A stretch of 64,000 nucleotides of DNA from an uncultured Collinsella sp. (GCA_902470765.1 CABRHW010000003.1:1-64000), one strand, 5' to 3'; numbered from the stretch's first letter, positions 1 through 8,524 are shown. Notes: generated from the letters alone by a model not told the origin. Numbers and translations: made by a program.

Positions 1-660
1 GCGGTCGGCGGGGCCATTGTGGCTCTTGACAGCGGATTGGGTCATATGAGCGAAAACCAAGATGGCGAGACGAGGCGCGAACCCCAAGGCGAGAACATCG
101 GCATCATCGCCCAGACCAGCGAGGGCGTCACACCCGCAGTCATCTCGATCATCCGCAGCAAGGTAACGGCCGAAGGAGATACAGCGGCAATCTTTGTCCG
201 TGCCATGAGCGCTGACGGCAAGACAATCGGCACCATCAAGATTGAGAACGCCGCCATCCAGACGCCCGAAGGCGGCAAGGTCATTGACTATCGCAAGCTC
301 CGTGACGGCATCTACGAGGCAGGCCAAGCCATCGGCACGGGCGACGCCACGGTCGACTCCCTCTATATCAAAGCAGTCGCCAAAAGTACGACCATCGCAC
401 CTCCCGAGGTAGCCAAGCCGGAAGACCCCAAGCCCGACGAGACCAAGCCCGCAGAAAGCAAGCCCGCGGAGTCCAAGCAGAACCCCAAGCCTGAGGGCTC
501 AAAGCCGACCAAGGCCGTTGCGGCTTCAACCACGAAAGCCAAGACTACCGGCGTGCTCGCGGCAACCGGCGACACCTCGGGTGCGGCCATCGTGGCAACC
601 GTCCTTGCGGGAACAGCCGCTATCGCCGCAGGCACCATGGCGAGCCGTAAGCGTTCTTAG
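1..660 (+). CDS. C-terminal part of a cell-wall-anchored surface protein (5' end outside window)
   Basis: The reading frame is open from the first base, so only the C-terminal ~219 residues are seen. A folded stretch is followed by a proline/lysine/glutamate-rich spacer (PKPDETKPAESKPAESK type), then a sorting signal of the form LAATGD, a hydrophobic segment rich in A, V and T, and a basic tail RKRS. This is the layout of a sortase substrate, with LAATG in place of the usual LPxTG. The spacer probably spans the peptidoglycan. The N-terminal ligand-binding or adhesion part lies upstream and cannot be judged. An in-frame ATG at 19 exists but is unlikely to be the true start. Confidence 0.75.
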   Translation, partial: AVGGAIVALDSGLGHMSENQDGETRREPQGENIGIIAQTSEGVTPAVISIIRSKVTAEGDTAAIFVRAMSADGKTIGTIKIENAAIQTPEGGKVIDYRKLRDGIYEAGQAIGTGDATVDSLYIKAVAKSTTIAPPEVAKPEDPKPDETKPAESKPAESKQNPKPEGSKPTKAVAASTTKAKTTGVLAATGDTSGAAIVATVLAGTAAIAAGTMASRKRS

Positions 661-717
661 ACGCCTCTGCGCACATGGCAGCTCCCGCGAAGGCCCCGAG
701 CCCCAGCACCGTTTAGC

Positions 718-756
718 AACGCCACCGCCGAGCTCCCCTCCGGCGGTGGCGTTTTC
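718..756 (+). terminator. Rho-independent terminator after the surface protein gene
   Basis: A 12-bp perfect stem (AACGCCACCGCC / GGCGGTGGCGTT) with a 12-nt loop is followed by TTTCTGTTT. It lies 57 bases after the stop of the surface protein gene. Confidence 0.8.
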
Positions 757-867
757 TGTTTGCGCCCGCAGGGGATGCACGAGATTGTCTTTGGTCTAGC
801 CCAACCGGCATACGCTGGCGTGCGACAATTGGGGCTGCCGATATCACAACACTGAGAGAAGCCCGTC

Positions 868-1533
868 ATGGAAGCGCATCAAAAGCAGATAACCGTTTAT
901 TCGAATCATACGGAAAGCGCGCCTGCCATCTACCTCCCCGTAGTCATGGGCGACGGCAGCGAGGTTTATGACCGCTGCCGAGAGCTCGACTGCCCACCGT
1001 TCACCCTTGTCGCCATTGGCGGTCTCAACTGGAATCGCGAGCTGAGCCCCTGGGAATGCGACGGAACCGTACGCGATGCCGAGCCTTTCGACGGCCAAGC
1101 TGCCGGTTTTCTCGATGAGCTGCTGAATCAGATAATCCCCCAGGTGGAGTCGTCGCTTCCTCAGCCGCCCACCTGGCGCGGCATTGCCGGCTACTCGCTC
1201 GCGGGCCTCTTCGCGCTTTGGTCCCTCTGGCAAACCGGCGCCTTTGACCGCGCCGCGAGCGCATCGGGGTCGCTATGGTTTCCCGACTTTGTCGACCGTG
1301 CCAGCACGGCGCCATTTGCCGGCAGCCCACAAGCCGTCTATCTGTCACTCGGCAAAAAGGAAACCAAGACGCCCAACCGCATGATGCGACACGTCCTTGA
1401 AGACACACGCGCGATGGAAGCGTTGCTCGTCGAGCGCAGCATTCCAACAACACTGGAACTCAACCCCGGCAATCACTTTGCCCAAACCGATCTACGAATG
1501 GCGCGTGGCATACGCTGGATACTGACGCATTAA
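868..1533 (+). CDS. alpha/beta-hydrolase esterase (putative esterase family)
   Basis: A 221-residue protein with the nucleophile elbow GYSLAG (G-x-S-x-G) near residue 112 and a C-terminal GNHF that probably supplies the catalytic His. The size, spacing and SGSLWFP stretch after the elbow fit the putative esterase family (PF00756 type, related to enterochelin esterase D-like proteins). No signal peptide is seen, so it should be cytoplasmic. GAGAGAAG lies upstream of the ATG. The gene stands alone between two terminators. The substrate cannot be inferred. Confidence 0.7.
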   Translation: MEAHQKQITVYSNHTESAPAIYLPVVMGDGSEVYDRCRELDCPPFTLVAIGGLNWNRELSPWECDGTVRDAEPFDGQAAGFLDELLNQIIPQVESSLPQPPTWRGIAGYSLAGLFALWSLWQTGAFDRAASASGSLWFPDFVDRASTAPFAGSPQAVYLSLGKKETKTPNRMMRHVLEDTRAMEALLVERSIPTTLELNPGNHFAQTDLRMARGIRWILTH

Positions 1534-1575
1534 AAATGGTGCCCACGCGTATATACGCATGGGCACCATATCTTG
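1533..1575. terminator. Bidirectional terminator between convergent genes
   Basis: ATGGTGCCCA (1536-1545) pairs with TGGGCACCAT (1560-1569), and the loop CGCGTATATACGC can pair further. A-rich sequence lies before it and TCTTGTTTT after it. It separates the esterase gene from the convergent permease gene. Confidence 0.75.
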
Positions 1576-1594
1576 TTTTATCTGAACGCAGCTG

Positions 1595-2929
1595 CTACTC
1601 AGCAGCCTCCTCGAGCTCGGAGACATCAAACTCAAAGTCGTTACCCGGCAGAATGGCGTTGAGCACGATGCCCACCAGCGAACCCACGGCAAGACCGGAA
1701 AGCGAAATCGTCACGCCGCCCAGCTCCAGCACGATGGCACCGGCAGTGCTATAGGCAATGCCGAGCGAAAGCACGAGTACCAGAGCGGCCACCAGCACAT
1801 TGCGGTTGTTCTGGAAATCGACTTGGTTTTCGATAAGGTTGCGAACGCCCACGGCACTGATCATGCCATAGAGCACGAGCGACACGCCGCCGATTACACA
1901 CGCCGGCATGGCCGCAATGACAGCCGCAAACTTGGGGCAGAACGAAAGCACGATGGCGCAGCACGCGGCAATGCGAATCACACGCGGGTCGAACACGCGC
2001 GTCAGGGCGAGCACGCCGGTGTTCTCGCCATACGTGGTGTTGGCCGGAGCGCCAAAGAGCGAAGCCAGAATCGTGGCAAGACCATCACCGAGCAGCGTGC
2101 GGTGCAGGCCGGGGTCGGCGATGTAGTTACGCTCGCAAGTGGAGCCGATAGCGGAGATATCACCGATATGCTCGATCATGGTCGCAAAGGCCAGCGGCAT
2201 GATGGTGATGATGGCCGTCGTGGCAAGACCGCTATCGAACTGCGGCCCAAAGAGCGCAAACACGGTGTTGTTCCACACGATGGGAAGACCGACCCACGGC
2301 GCGGCGGCAACGCCCGAAAAATCGACCTCACCCAACGCGGCCGCAACGGCATAGCTCACCACGACGCCCAACAGAATCGGCACGATCTTGACCATGCCGC
2401 GGCCCCAGATGTTGCAGATGACGATCACTGCCACGGCGATAACGGCGACGAGCCAATTGGTCTGGCAGTTGGCAATGGCGGAGCTTGCCAGGATCAGACC
2501 GATGGAAATGACGATAGGTCCGGTCACCACCGGCGGGAAGAAGCGCATGACGCGCTTGGCGCCAAAGGCGCGGAAGAGTGCCGCAAGTACCGGATAGAGT
2601 AGACCGGCGCAGGCTACGCCCAGGCAGGCGTAGGGCAAAAGCTCGGTCTCGCCGTTGGGCGCGATTGCGGCATAACCGGCAATAAAGGCAAACGATGAGC
2701 CCAAAAATGCCGGCACCTTACCGCGCGACAAGAAGTGGAACAGTAGCGTACCCAAGCCGGCAAACAAAAGCGTCGCCGAAACCGAGAGACCGGTGAGCAC
2801 GGGCACCAGCACGGTAGCGCCAAACATGGCAAACAGGTGCTGCAGACCGAGCAGGAACATGCGCGGGCGGCCAAGCGACGATGCATCGTAGATGGCATCG
2901 GTGACGGCGGGCGTCGAGGATTGGGACAT
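1595..2929 (-). CDS. uraA: Uracil permease (NCS2 family)
   Basis: A 444-residue polytopic membrane protein of the nucleobase:cation symporter-2 family. Seen are the N-terminal hydrophobic LQHLFAMFGATVLVP segment, many further membrane helices and the conserved FGAPANTTYGENTGV stretch, which is typical of UraA/PyrP uracil transporters. The start (MSQSST) is chosen because GAAAGGA sits just upstream; the open frame runs further 5' but that extension has low-complexity composition and no ribosome binding site. It probably takes up uracil with protons for salvage. The gene follows the MetE-like gene on the same strand with a 122-bp gap, so it may be separately expressed. Confidence 0.88.
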   Translation of the reverse strand: MSQSSTPAVTDAIYDASSLGRPRMFLLGLQHLFAMFGATVLVPVLTGLSVSATLLFAGLGTLLFHFLSRGKVPAFLGSSFAFIAGYAAIAPNGETELLPYACLGVACAGLLYPVLAALFRAFGAKRVMRFFPPVVTGPIVISIGLILASSAIANCQTNWLVAVIAVAVIVICNIWGRGMVKIVPILLGVVVSYAVAAALGEVDFSGVAAAPWVGLPIVWNNTVFALFGPQFDSGLATTAIITIMPLAFATMIEHIGDISAIGSTCERNYIADPGLHRTLLGDGLATILASLFGAPANTTYGENTGVLALTRVFDPRVIRIAACCAIVLSFCPKFAAVIAAMPACVIGGVSLVLYGMISAVGVRNLIENQVDFQNNRNVLVAALVLVLSLGIAYSTAGAIVLELGGVTISLSGLAVGSLVGIVLNAILPGNDFEFDVSELEEAAE

Positions 2930-3051
2930 GGATGTCCTTTCGAATGGAAGGGCGATCGGGCATATCGGATAACCTGCCCGAACGATACGATCCGAACCAT
3001 TGTACGCGATACGCCATGTCTCGCACGCGCCGTCACCTGCGAACGTTACCG

Positions 3052-4185
3052 CTATTTCCAAACGCGCTTGGCAACGCGCTTGACCAGCGCGATCTTTGCC
3101 CATTGCTCGTCCTCGGTCAGCTTGTTGCCAATCTCGCAGCTGGCAAAACCGCACTGGGGCGACAGATACAGGTTCTCGAGCGGAACATACTTTGCAGCCT
3201 CGTGAATACGCTCGACAATGGCATCCTCGTCCTCAAGCTCAGCGGCCTTGGTGGTCACCAGGCCCAACACGACCTTCTTGCCGGGGGCAACGTACTTGAG
3301 CGGCTCAAAGCCACCGGCACGCGGCGTATCGAACTCCAGATAGAACGCATCGACATCCTCATGCGCAAACAGGTACGGCGCGACGGGGTCATAGCCGCCC
3401 TCGAAGGCATAGGTAGAGTGGTAGTTACCACGGCACACGTGCGTGTTGATGACCAGGTCGTCGGGCTTACCCTCGATGGCGGCGTTGTTGAGCGCCACGC
3501 CCAGCTCGCTTACCTTTTGCAGGTCGACCGGGCTCATGCCGGTCTTGGACACAAAGTCGGTATCGCAGTAGATGCCCCAGGTGCAGTCATCAAACTGGAT
3601 GTTGCGGCAGCCTGCTGCGTACAGGTCGGCAATCACCGTACGATAAGCGGCTGCAATGGCGTCGGCAAGTTCCTCATCGGTCTTATAGACAGCGCGCAGG
3701 CTCTCCTGCTGGCCGTCGCAGCGATCGAGCGTGATCTCAGAGAACGTCTGGATCGGTGCCGGAATGGTTTGCCGTGCGACCTGGCCCTCCCCCTCAAGCG
3801 CCTTGACGAACTTGAAGTGCTCGACGAAGGGGTGGTTCTCGCCGCTGATGGAGCCGGTCACCACGGCGGTATCGGCCGTCGTCTCCTCATCATGGAACAT
3901 ATAACCCGTACGCGAGGTACGGCGCTCAATGCCATTGAGGCCCCACATAAAGTCGAGGTGCCAGTAACTGCGGCGGAACTCACCATCGGTAATCACCTGC
4001 AGGCCGGCGGCCTTCTGCTTGGCCACCAAATCGCGAATGGCATCGTCCTCGACGGCCTTAAGCCCCTCGGCATCAAGCGTGCCTGCCGTATAGGCAGCGC
4101 GGGCGTCCTTTACGGCCTGCGGTCGAAGAAAACTGCCGACGATATCGGCGCGAAACGGCGCGTTCGGTTGAATCGAAGTACTCAT
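3052..4185 (-). CDS. MetE C-terminal-domain-like cobalamin-independent methyltransferase (YxjG/YxjH type)
   Basis: A 377-residue protein that matches only the catalytic C-terminal half of MetE, like Bacillus YxjG/YxjH. Possible zinc ligands are visible: H249 and C251 in NTHVCRGN, and C345 in SPQCGF. DIVGSFLRP near the N-terminus and DGEFRRSYW are family hallmarks. It probably transfers a methyl group to homocysteine or a related thiol from an unknown donor, because the folate-binding N-terminal half of MetE is absent. The start (MSTSIQ) is set by AAAGGGAG upstream. A LysR-type gene lies upstream on the same strand, with a palindrome between the two (4272-4294), so methionine-linked control is likely. 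Confidence 0.82.
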   Translation of the reverse strand: MSTSIQPNAPFRADIVGSFLRPQAVKDARAAYTAGTLDAEGLKAVEDDAIRDLVAKQKAAGLQVITDGEFRRSYWHLDFMWGLNGIERRTSRTGYMFHDEETTADTAVVTGSISGENHPFVEHFKFVKALEGEGQVARQTIPAPIQTFSEITLDRCDGQQESLRAVYKTDEELADAIAAAYRTVIADLYAAGCRNIQFDDCTWGIYCDTDFVSKTGMSPVDLQKVSELGVALNNAAIEGKPDDLVINTHVCRGNYHSTYAFEGGYDPVAPYLFAHEDVDAFYLEFDTPRAGGFEPLKYVAPGKKVVLGLVTTKAAELEDEDAIVERIHEAAKYVPLENLYLSPQCGFASCEIGNKLTEDEQWAKIALVKRVAKRVWK

Positions 4186-4271
4186 AGATATCTCCCTTTG
4201 CATTGATTGCTTTACTGGGACAGAGTATGAACGCTCATATGGCCATCGTAAAATATACGTTTATAACAGTT

Positions 4272-4294
4272 TGATATAGATACTTCCTATATCA
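4272..4294. promoter_or_regulatory. Candidate LysR operator upstream of the MetE-like gene
   Basis: Perfect 8-bp inverted arms TGATATAG (4272-4279) and CTATATCA (4287-4294) are separated by 7 bp, in an AT-rich gap about 90 bp upstream of the MetE-like start and just downstream of the LysR-type gene. The form (dyad with AT-rich arms) fits LysR-type binding sites; assignment to this regulator is inferred from position. Confidence 0.45.
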
Positions 4295-4340
4295 GTCTGG
4301 ACCGCCATAAAGAGATTTGACCCGCGTGGAGCACAGCAGC

Positions 4341-5237
4341 CTAGATATGCTGGCGGATCGCGTCGATATAGGCTTGGCCGTAGCGCGTGAGCGTCGTGTT
4401 CTTGCGCGTGATGATGCCGATCTCCATGTACTCGTCCACATCGAGCGGAATCGAGATGATGCCGGGGCCGTTAAGTTCATGGCTGATCACACCCGAACAC
4501 ACCGTGTAGCCGTTAAGGCCCATAGCCAGGTTGAACAGTGTCGCACGGTCACGCACGCGGATATTTTTGCGACGTTCAAACGTCGAGGTCAGCTCCTCGG
4601 AATAGTAGAACGAGTTATAACTGCCCTGCTCATAGGACAAGAACGGGTAGTCTTCCAAGTCCTCGAGCGTCACGCTGGCGCAGTCCGCCAGTGGATGGTC
4701 GGCGCATACAAAGACATGCGGCGCGGCGCAGAAGAGTCCCTCGAATACGAGCTCGTTGGCGGCGAGCATACGCTCGATAACCTCGCGGTTATGCTCGGAT
4801 AAGTACAGGATGCCCAGCTCGCTTTTCATATGCGCGACGTCCTCGATAATCTCGTGGGTCTGCTCCTCGCGCAGGGTAAAGTCGTAGCGCGCGGCATCGA
4901 ACTCGCGGATCACGTCAACAAACGCATTAACGGCAAAGGAATAATGCTGGCAGCTCACACTAAAGTGCGGCACCTGCTCGGATGCGCCCTTGTACTTGCC
5001 CTCGAGCAGATCGGCCTGGTCGAGTACCTGGCGCGCGTAGCCCAAGAAGGTCTCGCCTTCCTCGGACACAATGACGCCCTTGTTGGTGCGCTCAAAGATG
5101 TGCACGCCCATCTCGTTTTCGAGATCGCGGATCGACGCGGTAATCGAAGGCTGCGACACAAAGAGCCGACGCGAGGCCTCGGTGATGCTGCCGCATTCGG
5201 CAACTTTGACGACATACCTGAGCTGTTGGAGCTTCAT
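4341..5237 (-). CDS. LysR-family transcriptional regulator
   Basis: A 298-residue protein with an N-terminal winged helix-turn-helix (MKLQQLRYVVKVAECGSITE, then ASRRLFVSQPSITASIRDLE, residues 1-40) and a C-terminal periplasmic-binding-like effector domain. The start is set by AGGGAGAAAG just before ATG. It is followed by the MetE-like gene on the same strand and preceded by a HAD phosphatase gene only 10 bp upstream. By position it probably regulates the MetE-like gene, as MetR/MtaR-like LysR proteins do in other bacteria; the effector is unknown. Confidence 0.85.
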   Translation of the reverse strand: MKLQQLRYVVKVAECGSITEASRRLFVSQPSITASIRDLENEMGVHIFERTNKGVIVSEEGETFLGYARQVLDQADLLEGKYKGASEQVPHFSVSCQHYSFAVNAFVDVIREFDAARYDFTLREEQTHEIIEDVAHMKSELGILYLSEHNREVIERMLAANELVFEGLFCAAPHVFVCADHPLADCASVTLEDLEDYPFLSYEQGSYNSFYYSEELTSTFERRKNIRVRDRATLFNLAMGLNGYTVCSGVISHELNGPGIISIPLDVDEYMEIGIITRKNTTLTRYGQAYIDAIRQHI

Positions 5238-5247
5238 AGCTTTCTCC

Positions 5248-6156
5248 CTAGACGTTCGTGACGTCGAAACCCGTCGTATCCATCTGACGCATAAACGGCG
5301 GCATCTCCCCCGTCGCGGCACAGGCGGCAATCTGATGCAGAGCCCCGGCAACCGCATCGTCTACCGCAGCGCCGATATGCCAGCGCGCGGCAGCCGTGAC
5401 GGCCTCGTTGGCATTGGCGACTGCAACGGAGTTGGGAACGGCATCGATCATGGGCAGATCGTTATCGGAATCGCCAAATACGGCCACCTCATCGGGCGTC
5501 AGGTCCAAAGCGCGCGCCAACTCCAGCGCAGCGCAACCCTTGTCCCAACCTGCTGGAAGGATGTCAAACAGGCGCACGCGGTTGTTGGGAAACACAAGCG
5601 AGAGTTCCGGCACCTCAACGGCAACGCGCTCGCGTAGCTCCGCGAGCTCCTCACGCGAACGGGCACTCCAGATATTCGCCTTGAACACCGGCACTTCATC
5701 AACGACAGGACGGCACGGGGCCTCTTCGCCTTTGAGCCATGCGTTGCCGCCCGACTCCATGGCGCGACGAACGCGCTCGGGATCACTCGTCACGCAATAG
5801 GCATCGTTGCCCCAAAAGTCATCGCCCAGGCTATAGACTTTTAGAAATGTATCGTCGGTCTCTTGCTCCAGGTAGTCGGCCAAACGCATCAGAGCATCGT
5901 TGCCAATTGCGTGCGAGGCGACTGCTTCGCCGCCGACAAACATCACCTGGCCGTTACAGAACGCGCCAGTCGAGAAGCACTCGGAACGATTTTTGAACAT
6001 CCAGCCCATCGCGGACGGTTGGCGACCCGAAACCGGGCCAAAGTGCAGACCCGCCGCCTGCATGGCATGAATGCCCTCGATGGCGTAGTCGCTGGCGCCG
6101 TCATGCCCGGCTGGAATCAGCGTATCGTCCATATCGGTCAGCACAAGTTTGATCAT
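5248..6156 (-). CDS. HAD-superfamily hydrolase (Cof-type)
   Basis: A 302-residue protein with HAD motif I DMDDT (D8 nucleophile, D10 general acid), a SGRQ stretch for motif II, K in the middle region, and motif IV GDSDND near residue 238. The cap between motifs II and III is of the C2B (Cof) type, as in sugar phosphate and nucleotide phosphatases such as YbiV/YidA. The substrate is unknown. It lies 10 bp upstream of the LysR-type gene and may be cotranscribed with it. The start is preceded by GGGGACC. Confidence 0.82.
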   Translation of the reverse strand: MIKLVLTDMDDTLIPAGHDGASDYAIEGIHAMQAAGLHFGPVSGRQPSAMGWMFKNRSECFSTGAFCNGQVMFVGGEAVASHAIGNDALMRLADYLEQETDDTFLKVYSLGDDFWGNDAYCVTSDPERVRRAMESGGNAWLKGEEAPCRPVVDEVPVFKANIWSARSREELAELRERVAVEVPELSLVFPNNRVRLFDILPAGWDKGCAALELARALDLTPDEVAVFGDSDNDLPMIDAVPNSVAVANANEAVTAAARWHIGAAVDDAVAGALHQIAACAATGEMPPFMRQMDTTGFDVTNV

Positions 6157-6193
6157 AGGGTCCCCATTCGTATCGGTCCTACCTATTGTAACG

Positions 6194-6228
6194 ACCTGCC
6201 AAAATAAACCTGTCCCTTTTTGGCAGGT
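6194..6228. repeat. 35-bp hairpin repeat, copy 1 (identical copy at 26929-26963)
   Basis: An imperfect palindrome with arms ACCTGCCAAAA and TTTTTGGCAGGT around AAACCTGTCCC. Exactly the same 35 bases occur at 26929-26963. Here it lies between the HAD gene and the thiamine riboswitch, on the upstream side of the riboswitch promoter region. Function unknown. Confidence 0.75.
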
Positions 6229-6256
6229 GCGTTAGTATAGGGAACAACAGATTCGA

Positions 6257-6347
6257 TGCGGGAGTGCCAGCGGTGCAAACCACGAGGCTGAGAGGGCATG
6301 GGGCCCAATCCTTTGAACCTGTCAGTTAATGCTGGCGTAGGGAGCAT
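6257..6347 (+). promoter_or_regulatory. TPP riboswitch (THI element)
   Basis: The conserved parts occur in order: GGGAGTGCC, CTGAGAGGG, CCTTTGAACCTG and GTTAATGCTGGCGTAGGGA. These form the thiamine-pyrophosphate aptamer. A strong terminator hairpin follows directly at 6360-6390, then thiM. The expected mode is transcription termination of the thiM operon when TPP is abundant. Confidence 0.95.
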
Positions 6348-6359
6348 GCCGCCTTTACA

Positions 6360-6390
6360 GGGGCGCTGTCTATGCACAGCGCCCCTTTTC
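6360..6390 (+). terminator. Attenuator hairpin of the TPP riboswitch
   Basis: GGGGCGCTGT (6360-6369) pairs with ACAGCGCCCC (6376-6385), and TTTTC follows. It lies between the aptamer and the thiM ribosome binding site, as expected for riboswitch-controlled termination. Confidence 0.88.
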
Positions 6391-6411
6391 TATGCCAAGG
6401 AGGCATGTGCA

Positions 6412-7251
6412 GTGATTGATTCGGAACAGCTTAAGCAACATATGGTCAAGGCCGTGGAGGAGATTCGCGCCACCAATCCGATGGCCGGCTCCATCACCAA
6501 CACGGTGACGATTGACTTTGTCGCCAACGCGCAGCTCGCCGTGGGCGGTTCGGCCGCCATGGTCTATCTGCCCGACGAGGGCGAGGCGCTCGTTGCCGGC
6601 GGCGGCGCCATCTATCTCAACATGGGCACGCTCTTCCCCATCTACGAGCAGACGATTCCCCGCGCGGCCAAGGCGGCACACGACGCCGGCAAGCCCTGGG
6701 TGCTCGATCCGGTGGGTCTGGGCATCGGCAGCCTGCGCACCCAGCTGGTAAACGAGCTCAAGCAGTACAAGCCCGCCATCGTGCGCGGCAACGCCTCCGA
6801 GATCATCGCGCTCGCCGGCCTGTGGGGTCTTAAGGGCGAGGCAGCTGATCTGAGCCGCGTGCGCGGTGTCGATACCACCGACACGGTCGATGCCGCCCGC
6901 GATGCCGCCGTGGCGCTCGCCCGCTACACCGGCGGCGCCGTAGTGGTCTCGGGCGAAGTCGACCTGATCACCGACGGCACGACCGTGGCCAAGTCCCACG
7001 GCGGCAGCCCGCTCATGTCCAAGATCACCGGCTGCGGTTGCTCGCAGGGTGGCGTGCTGGCCGTGTACGCCTGCGCCGCCGACCCGTTTACGGCAGCCAT
7101 CTGCGGCACCGCCGTCTACAACGTTGCCGGCACGCGTGCCGCCGCCGTCGCCGATGCCCCGGCGAGCTTTAAGGTCGCCTTTATCGACGAGCTCTACCGC
7201 GCAACCGCCCAGGACATTGCCGATAACCAACTCGAGCTCGAGGAGGCATAG
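6412..7251 (+). CDS. thiM: Hydroxyethylthiazole kinase
   Basis: A 279-residue ribokinase-fold enzyme that phosphorylates 4-methyl-5-(2-hydroxyethyl)thiazole for thiamine salvage. The N-terminal TNPMAGSITNTVTIDFVAN, VLDPVGLG and SEIIAL stretches and the late glycine-rich KITGCGCSQGG (catalytic Cys/anion hole) match ThiM. The start is taken as GTG at 6412, because AAGGAGG lies 8 bp upstream and the nearby ATG at 6405 is out of frame. It is the first gene after the TPP riboswitch and is followed 3 bp later by the thiamine-binding protein gene, then thiE. Confidence 0.93.
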   Translation: MIDSEQLKQHMVKAVEEIRATNPMAGSITNTVTIDFVANAQLAVGGSAAMVYLPDEGEALVAGGGAIYLNMGTLFPIYEQTIPRAAKAAHDAGKPWVLDPVGLGIGSLRTQLVNELKQYKPAIVRGNASEIIALAGLWGLKGEAADLSRVRGVDTTDTVDAARDAAVALARYTGGAVVVSGEVDLITDGTTVAKSHGGSPLMSKITGCGCSQGGVLAVYACAADPFTAAICGTAVYNVAGTRAAAVADAPASFKVAFIDELYRATAQDIADNQLELEEA

Positions 7252-7254
7252 GCC

Positions 7255-7596
7255 ATGTTCGAGCCTGCAACCAATACCGGCATGAACACGCTCGTCGCTG
7301 TGGCCATCGCCCCGTGCGGCACCGGCGATGAGCTCTCCGCCGAGGTTGCCGAGGTCGTTCGCGTCATTCGCGAGAGCGGCCTTCCCAACCGCACCACCTC
7401 GATGTTCACCGAAATCGAGGGCGACTGGGACGAGGTCATGCAGGTCGTGCGCGACGCGACCTTTGTGTTGGCGAGCAAGGGCATCCGCACCGAAGTCGTG
7501 CTCAAAGCCGATATTCGACCCGGTTTTACCGACACCATGACCGGCAAACTCGAGCGCATGGAAGCGCAAATAAAAAAGCAGGAGGAAGCACGATGA
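7255..7596 (+). CDS. Thiamine-binding protein, MTH1187/YqgV family (UPF0045)
   Basis: A 113-residue protein with the PF01910 pattern: an N-terminal beta strand (VAVAIAPCGTG), an E-x-V-x-x-V-I-x-x-SGL stretch, TTSMFTEIEGDWDEV and a C-terminal helix ending in KLERMEAQI. Family members bind thiamine or its precursors. It sits between thiM and thiE in the TPP-controlled operon and overlaps thiE by 4 bases (ATGA), which implies translational coupling. GAGGAGG in the thiM end serves as its ribosome binding site. Its precise role (carrier or sensor) is not settled. Confidence 0.82.
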   Translation: MFEPATNTGMNTLVAVAIAPCGTGDELSAEVAEVVRVIRESGLPNRTTSMFTEIEGDWDEVMQVVRDATFVLASKGIRTEVVLKADIRPGFTDTMTGKLERMEAQIKKQEEAR

Positions 7597-8288
7597 GCAT
7601 CCGCGACAACCTTGATATCTCGGCCTATCTGGTACTCGGCCCCGAAAACACGCTGGGACGTCCCGTGGGCGATGTGGTGGCCCAGGCGCTCGATGCCGGC
7701 TTTACCTGCATCCAGGTGCGCTCCAAGGTGGCAAGCGCCCGCGAGATCATCGCGCTGACCGGCGACGCCGCGCAGGCAATCGCACAGGCCGGCAAGACCG
7801 GTCAGGTCGCCTTGCTGATCGACGACCGTCTGGACTGCGTGCTTGCCGCGCGCGAGCAGGGCATTGCCGTCGACGGCGTGCACGTGGGCCAGAGCGACAT
7901 TCCCGTCGAGGTCTGCCGCAAACTTTTGGGCCCCGACGCCATCGTGGGCCTTTCGGCCCGCTGCGAGGAGATGCTCGAGTACGTCAAGACCGCCGACATG
8001 AGTCTGGTCGACTACCTGGGCATCGGCCCGCTCCACGAGACCGAGACCAAGCGCGATTGCGGACGCGCGGCCGACGGCTCCATCATCACCAAAAGCTTTG
8101 AGGACCTGGCCGCACTCCACGCGGCAAGCCCCGTGCCCATCGTGGTAGGCGGCGGCGTTAAGACGGCCGACCTGCCGCAGCTCAAGGCCACCGGCGTCGA
8201 CGGCTTCTTTGTGGTGAGCGCCGTCTGCAGTGCCGACGACCCCCACGCCGCCGCCAAGGAGCTCGTCGATACCTGGCAGCAGGCGTAA
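7593..8288 (+). CDS. thiE: Thiamine-phosphate synthase
   Basis: A 231-residue TIM-barrel enzyme that joins HMP-pyrophosphate and HET-phosphate to thiamine phosphate. Seen are FTCIQVRSK (first part of the pyrophosphate site), LLIDDRLD, GVHVGQSD, IGLSARC-like VGLSARCEEM, YLGIGPLHETETK and the late VGGGVK phosphate loop. Together with thiM this gives thiazole salvage; no thiD, thiC or thiG occurs in this window, so HMP must come from elsewhere. It is the last gene of the riboswitch operon. Confidence 0.92.
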   Translation: MSIRDNLDISAYLVLGPENTLGRPVGDVVAQALDAGFTCIQVRSKVASAREIIALTGDAAQAIAQAGKTGQVALLIDDRLDCVLAAREQGIAVDGVHVGQSDIPVEVCRKLLGPDAIVGLSARCEEMLEYVKTADMSLVDYLGIGPLHETETKRDCGRAADGSIITKSFEDLAALHAASPVPIVVGGGVKTADLPQLKATGVDGFFVVSAVCSADDPHAAAKELVDTWQQA

Positions 8289-8332
8289 GTCTAGGCCGAG
8301 CAGCTTATTCGCAGTCTCATATCTTCTAGAGC

Positions 8333-8502
8333 GGAAAGCGCACCCCAGCTTGGACCTCCATTCCGGGATGCGCTTTCCATATAGAGGCTCAACGGGAAAC
8401 TGCGTCCCAGTCTGAACGCATATTCCGGGACGTACTTTCCGAAACCCCACCGTTTGGGAAACTGCAGCCCGTTCTGAGCGCCGATTCTGGGACGCGCTTT
8501 CC
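8333..8502. repeat. Three tandem ~47-bp hairpin repeats
   Basis: Units at 8333-8378, 8394-8440 and 8456-8502 recur with a ~61-bp period. Each starts with GGAAAGC or GGGAAACTGC, has CCC then GGG near its middle and ends in CTTTCC, so each can fold into its own stem. Central sequences differ between units while the stems are kept. They lie between convergent thiE and the patatin gene, where a terminator would be expected. No coding potential is seen. Confidence 0.7.
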
Positions 8503-8524
8503 GCCGAGGCCACGGCAGCTTGCT

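Noticed and set aside
2956..2981. Attenuator in front of uraA
   Set aside because: The TCGGGCA/TGCCCGA stem is only 7 bp without a T-run; too weak to call a PyrR site or terminator.
8333..8502. Possible CRISPR array (three similar units)
   Set aside because: The units are ~47 bp with self-complementary stems and short non-unique spacers of ~15 bp; no cas genes are near. It is a hairpin cluster.
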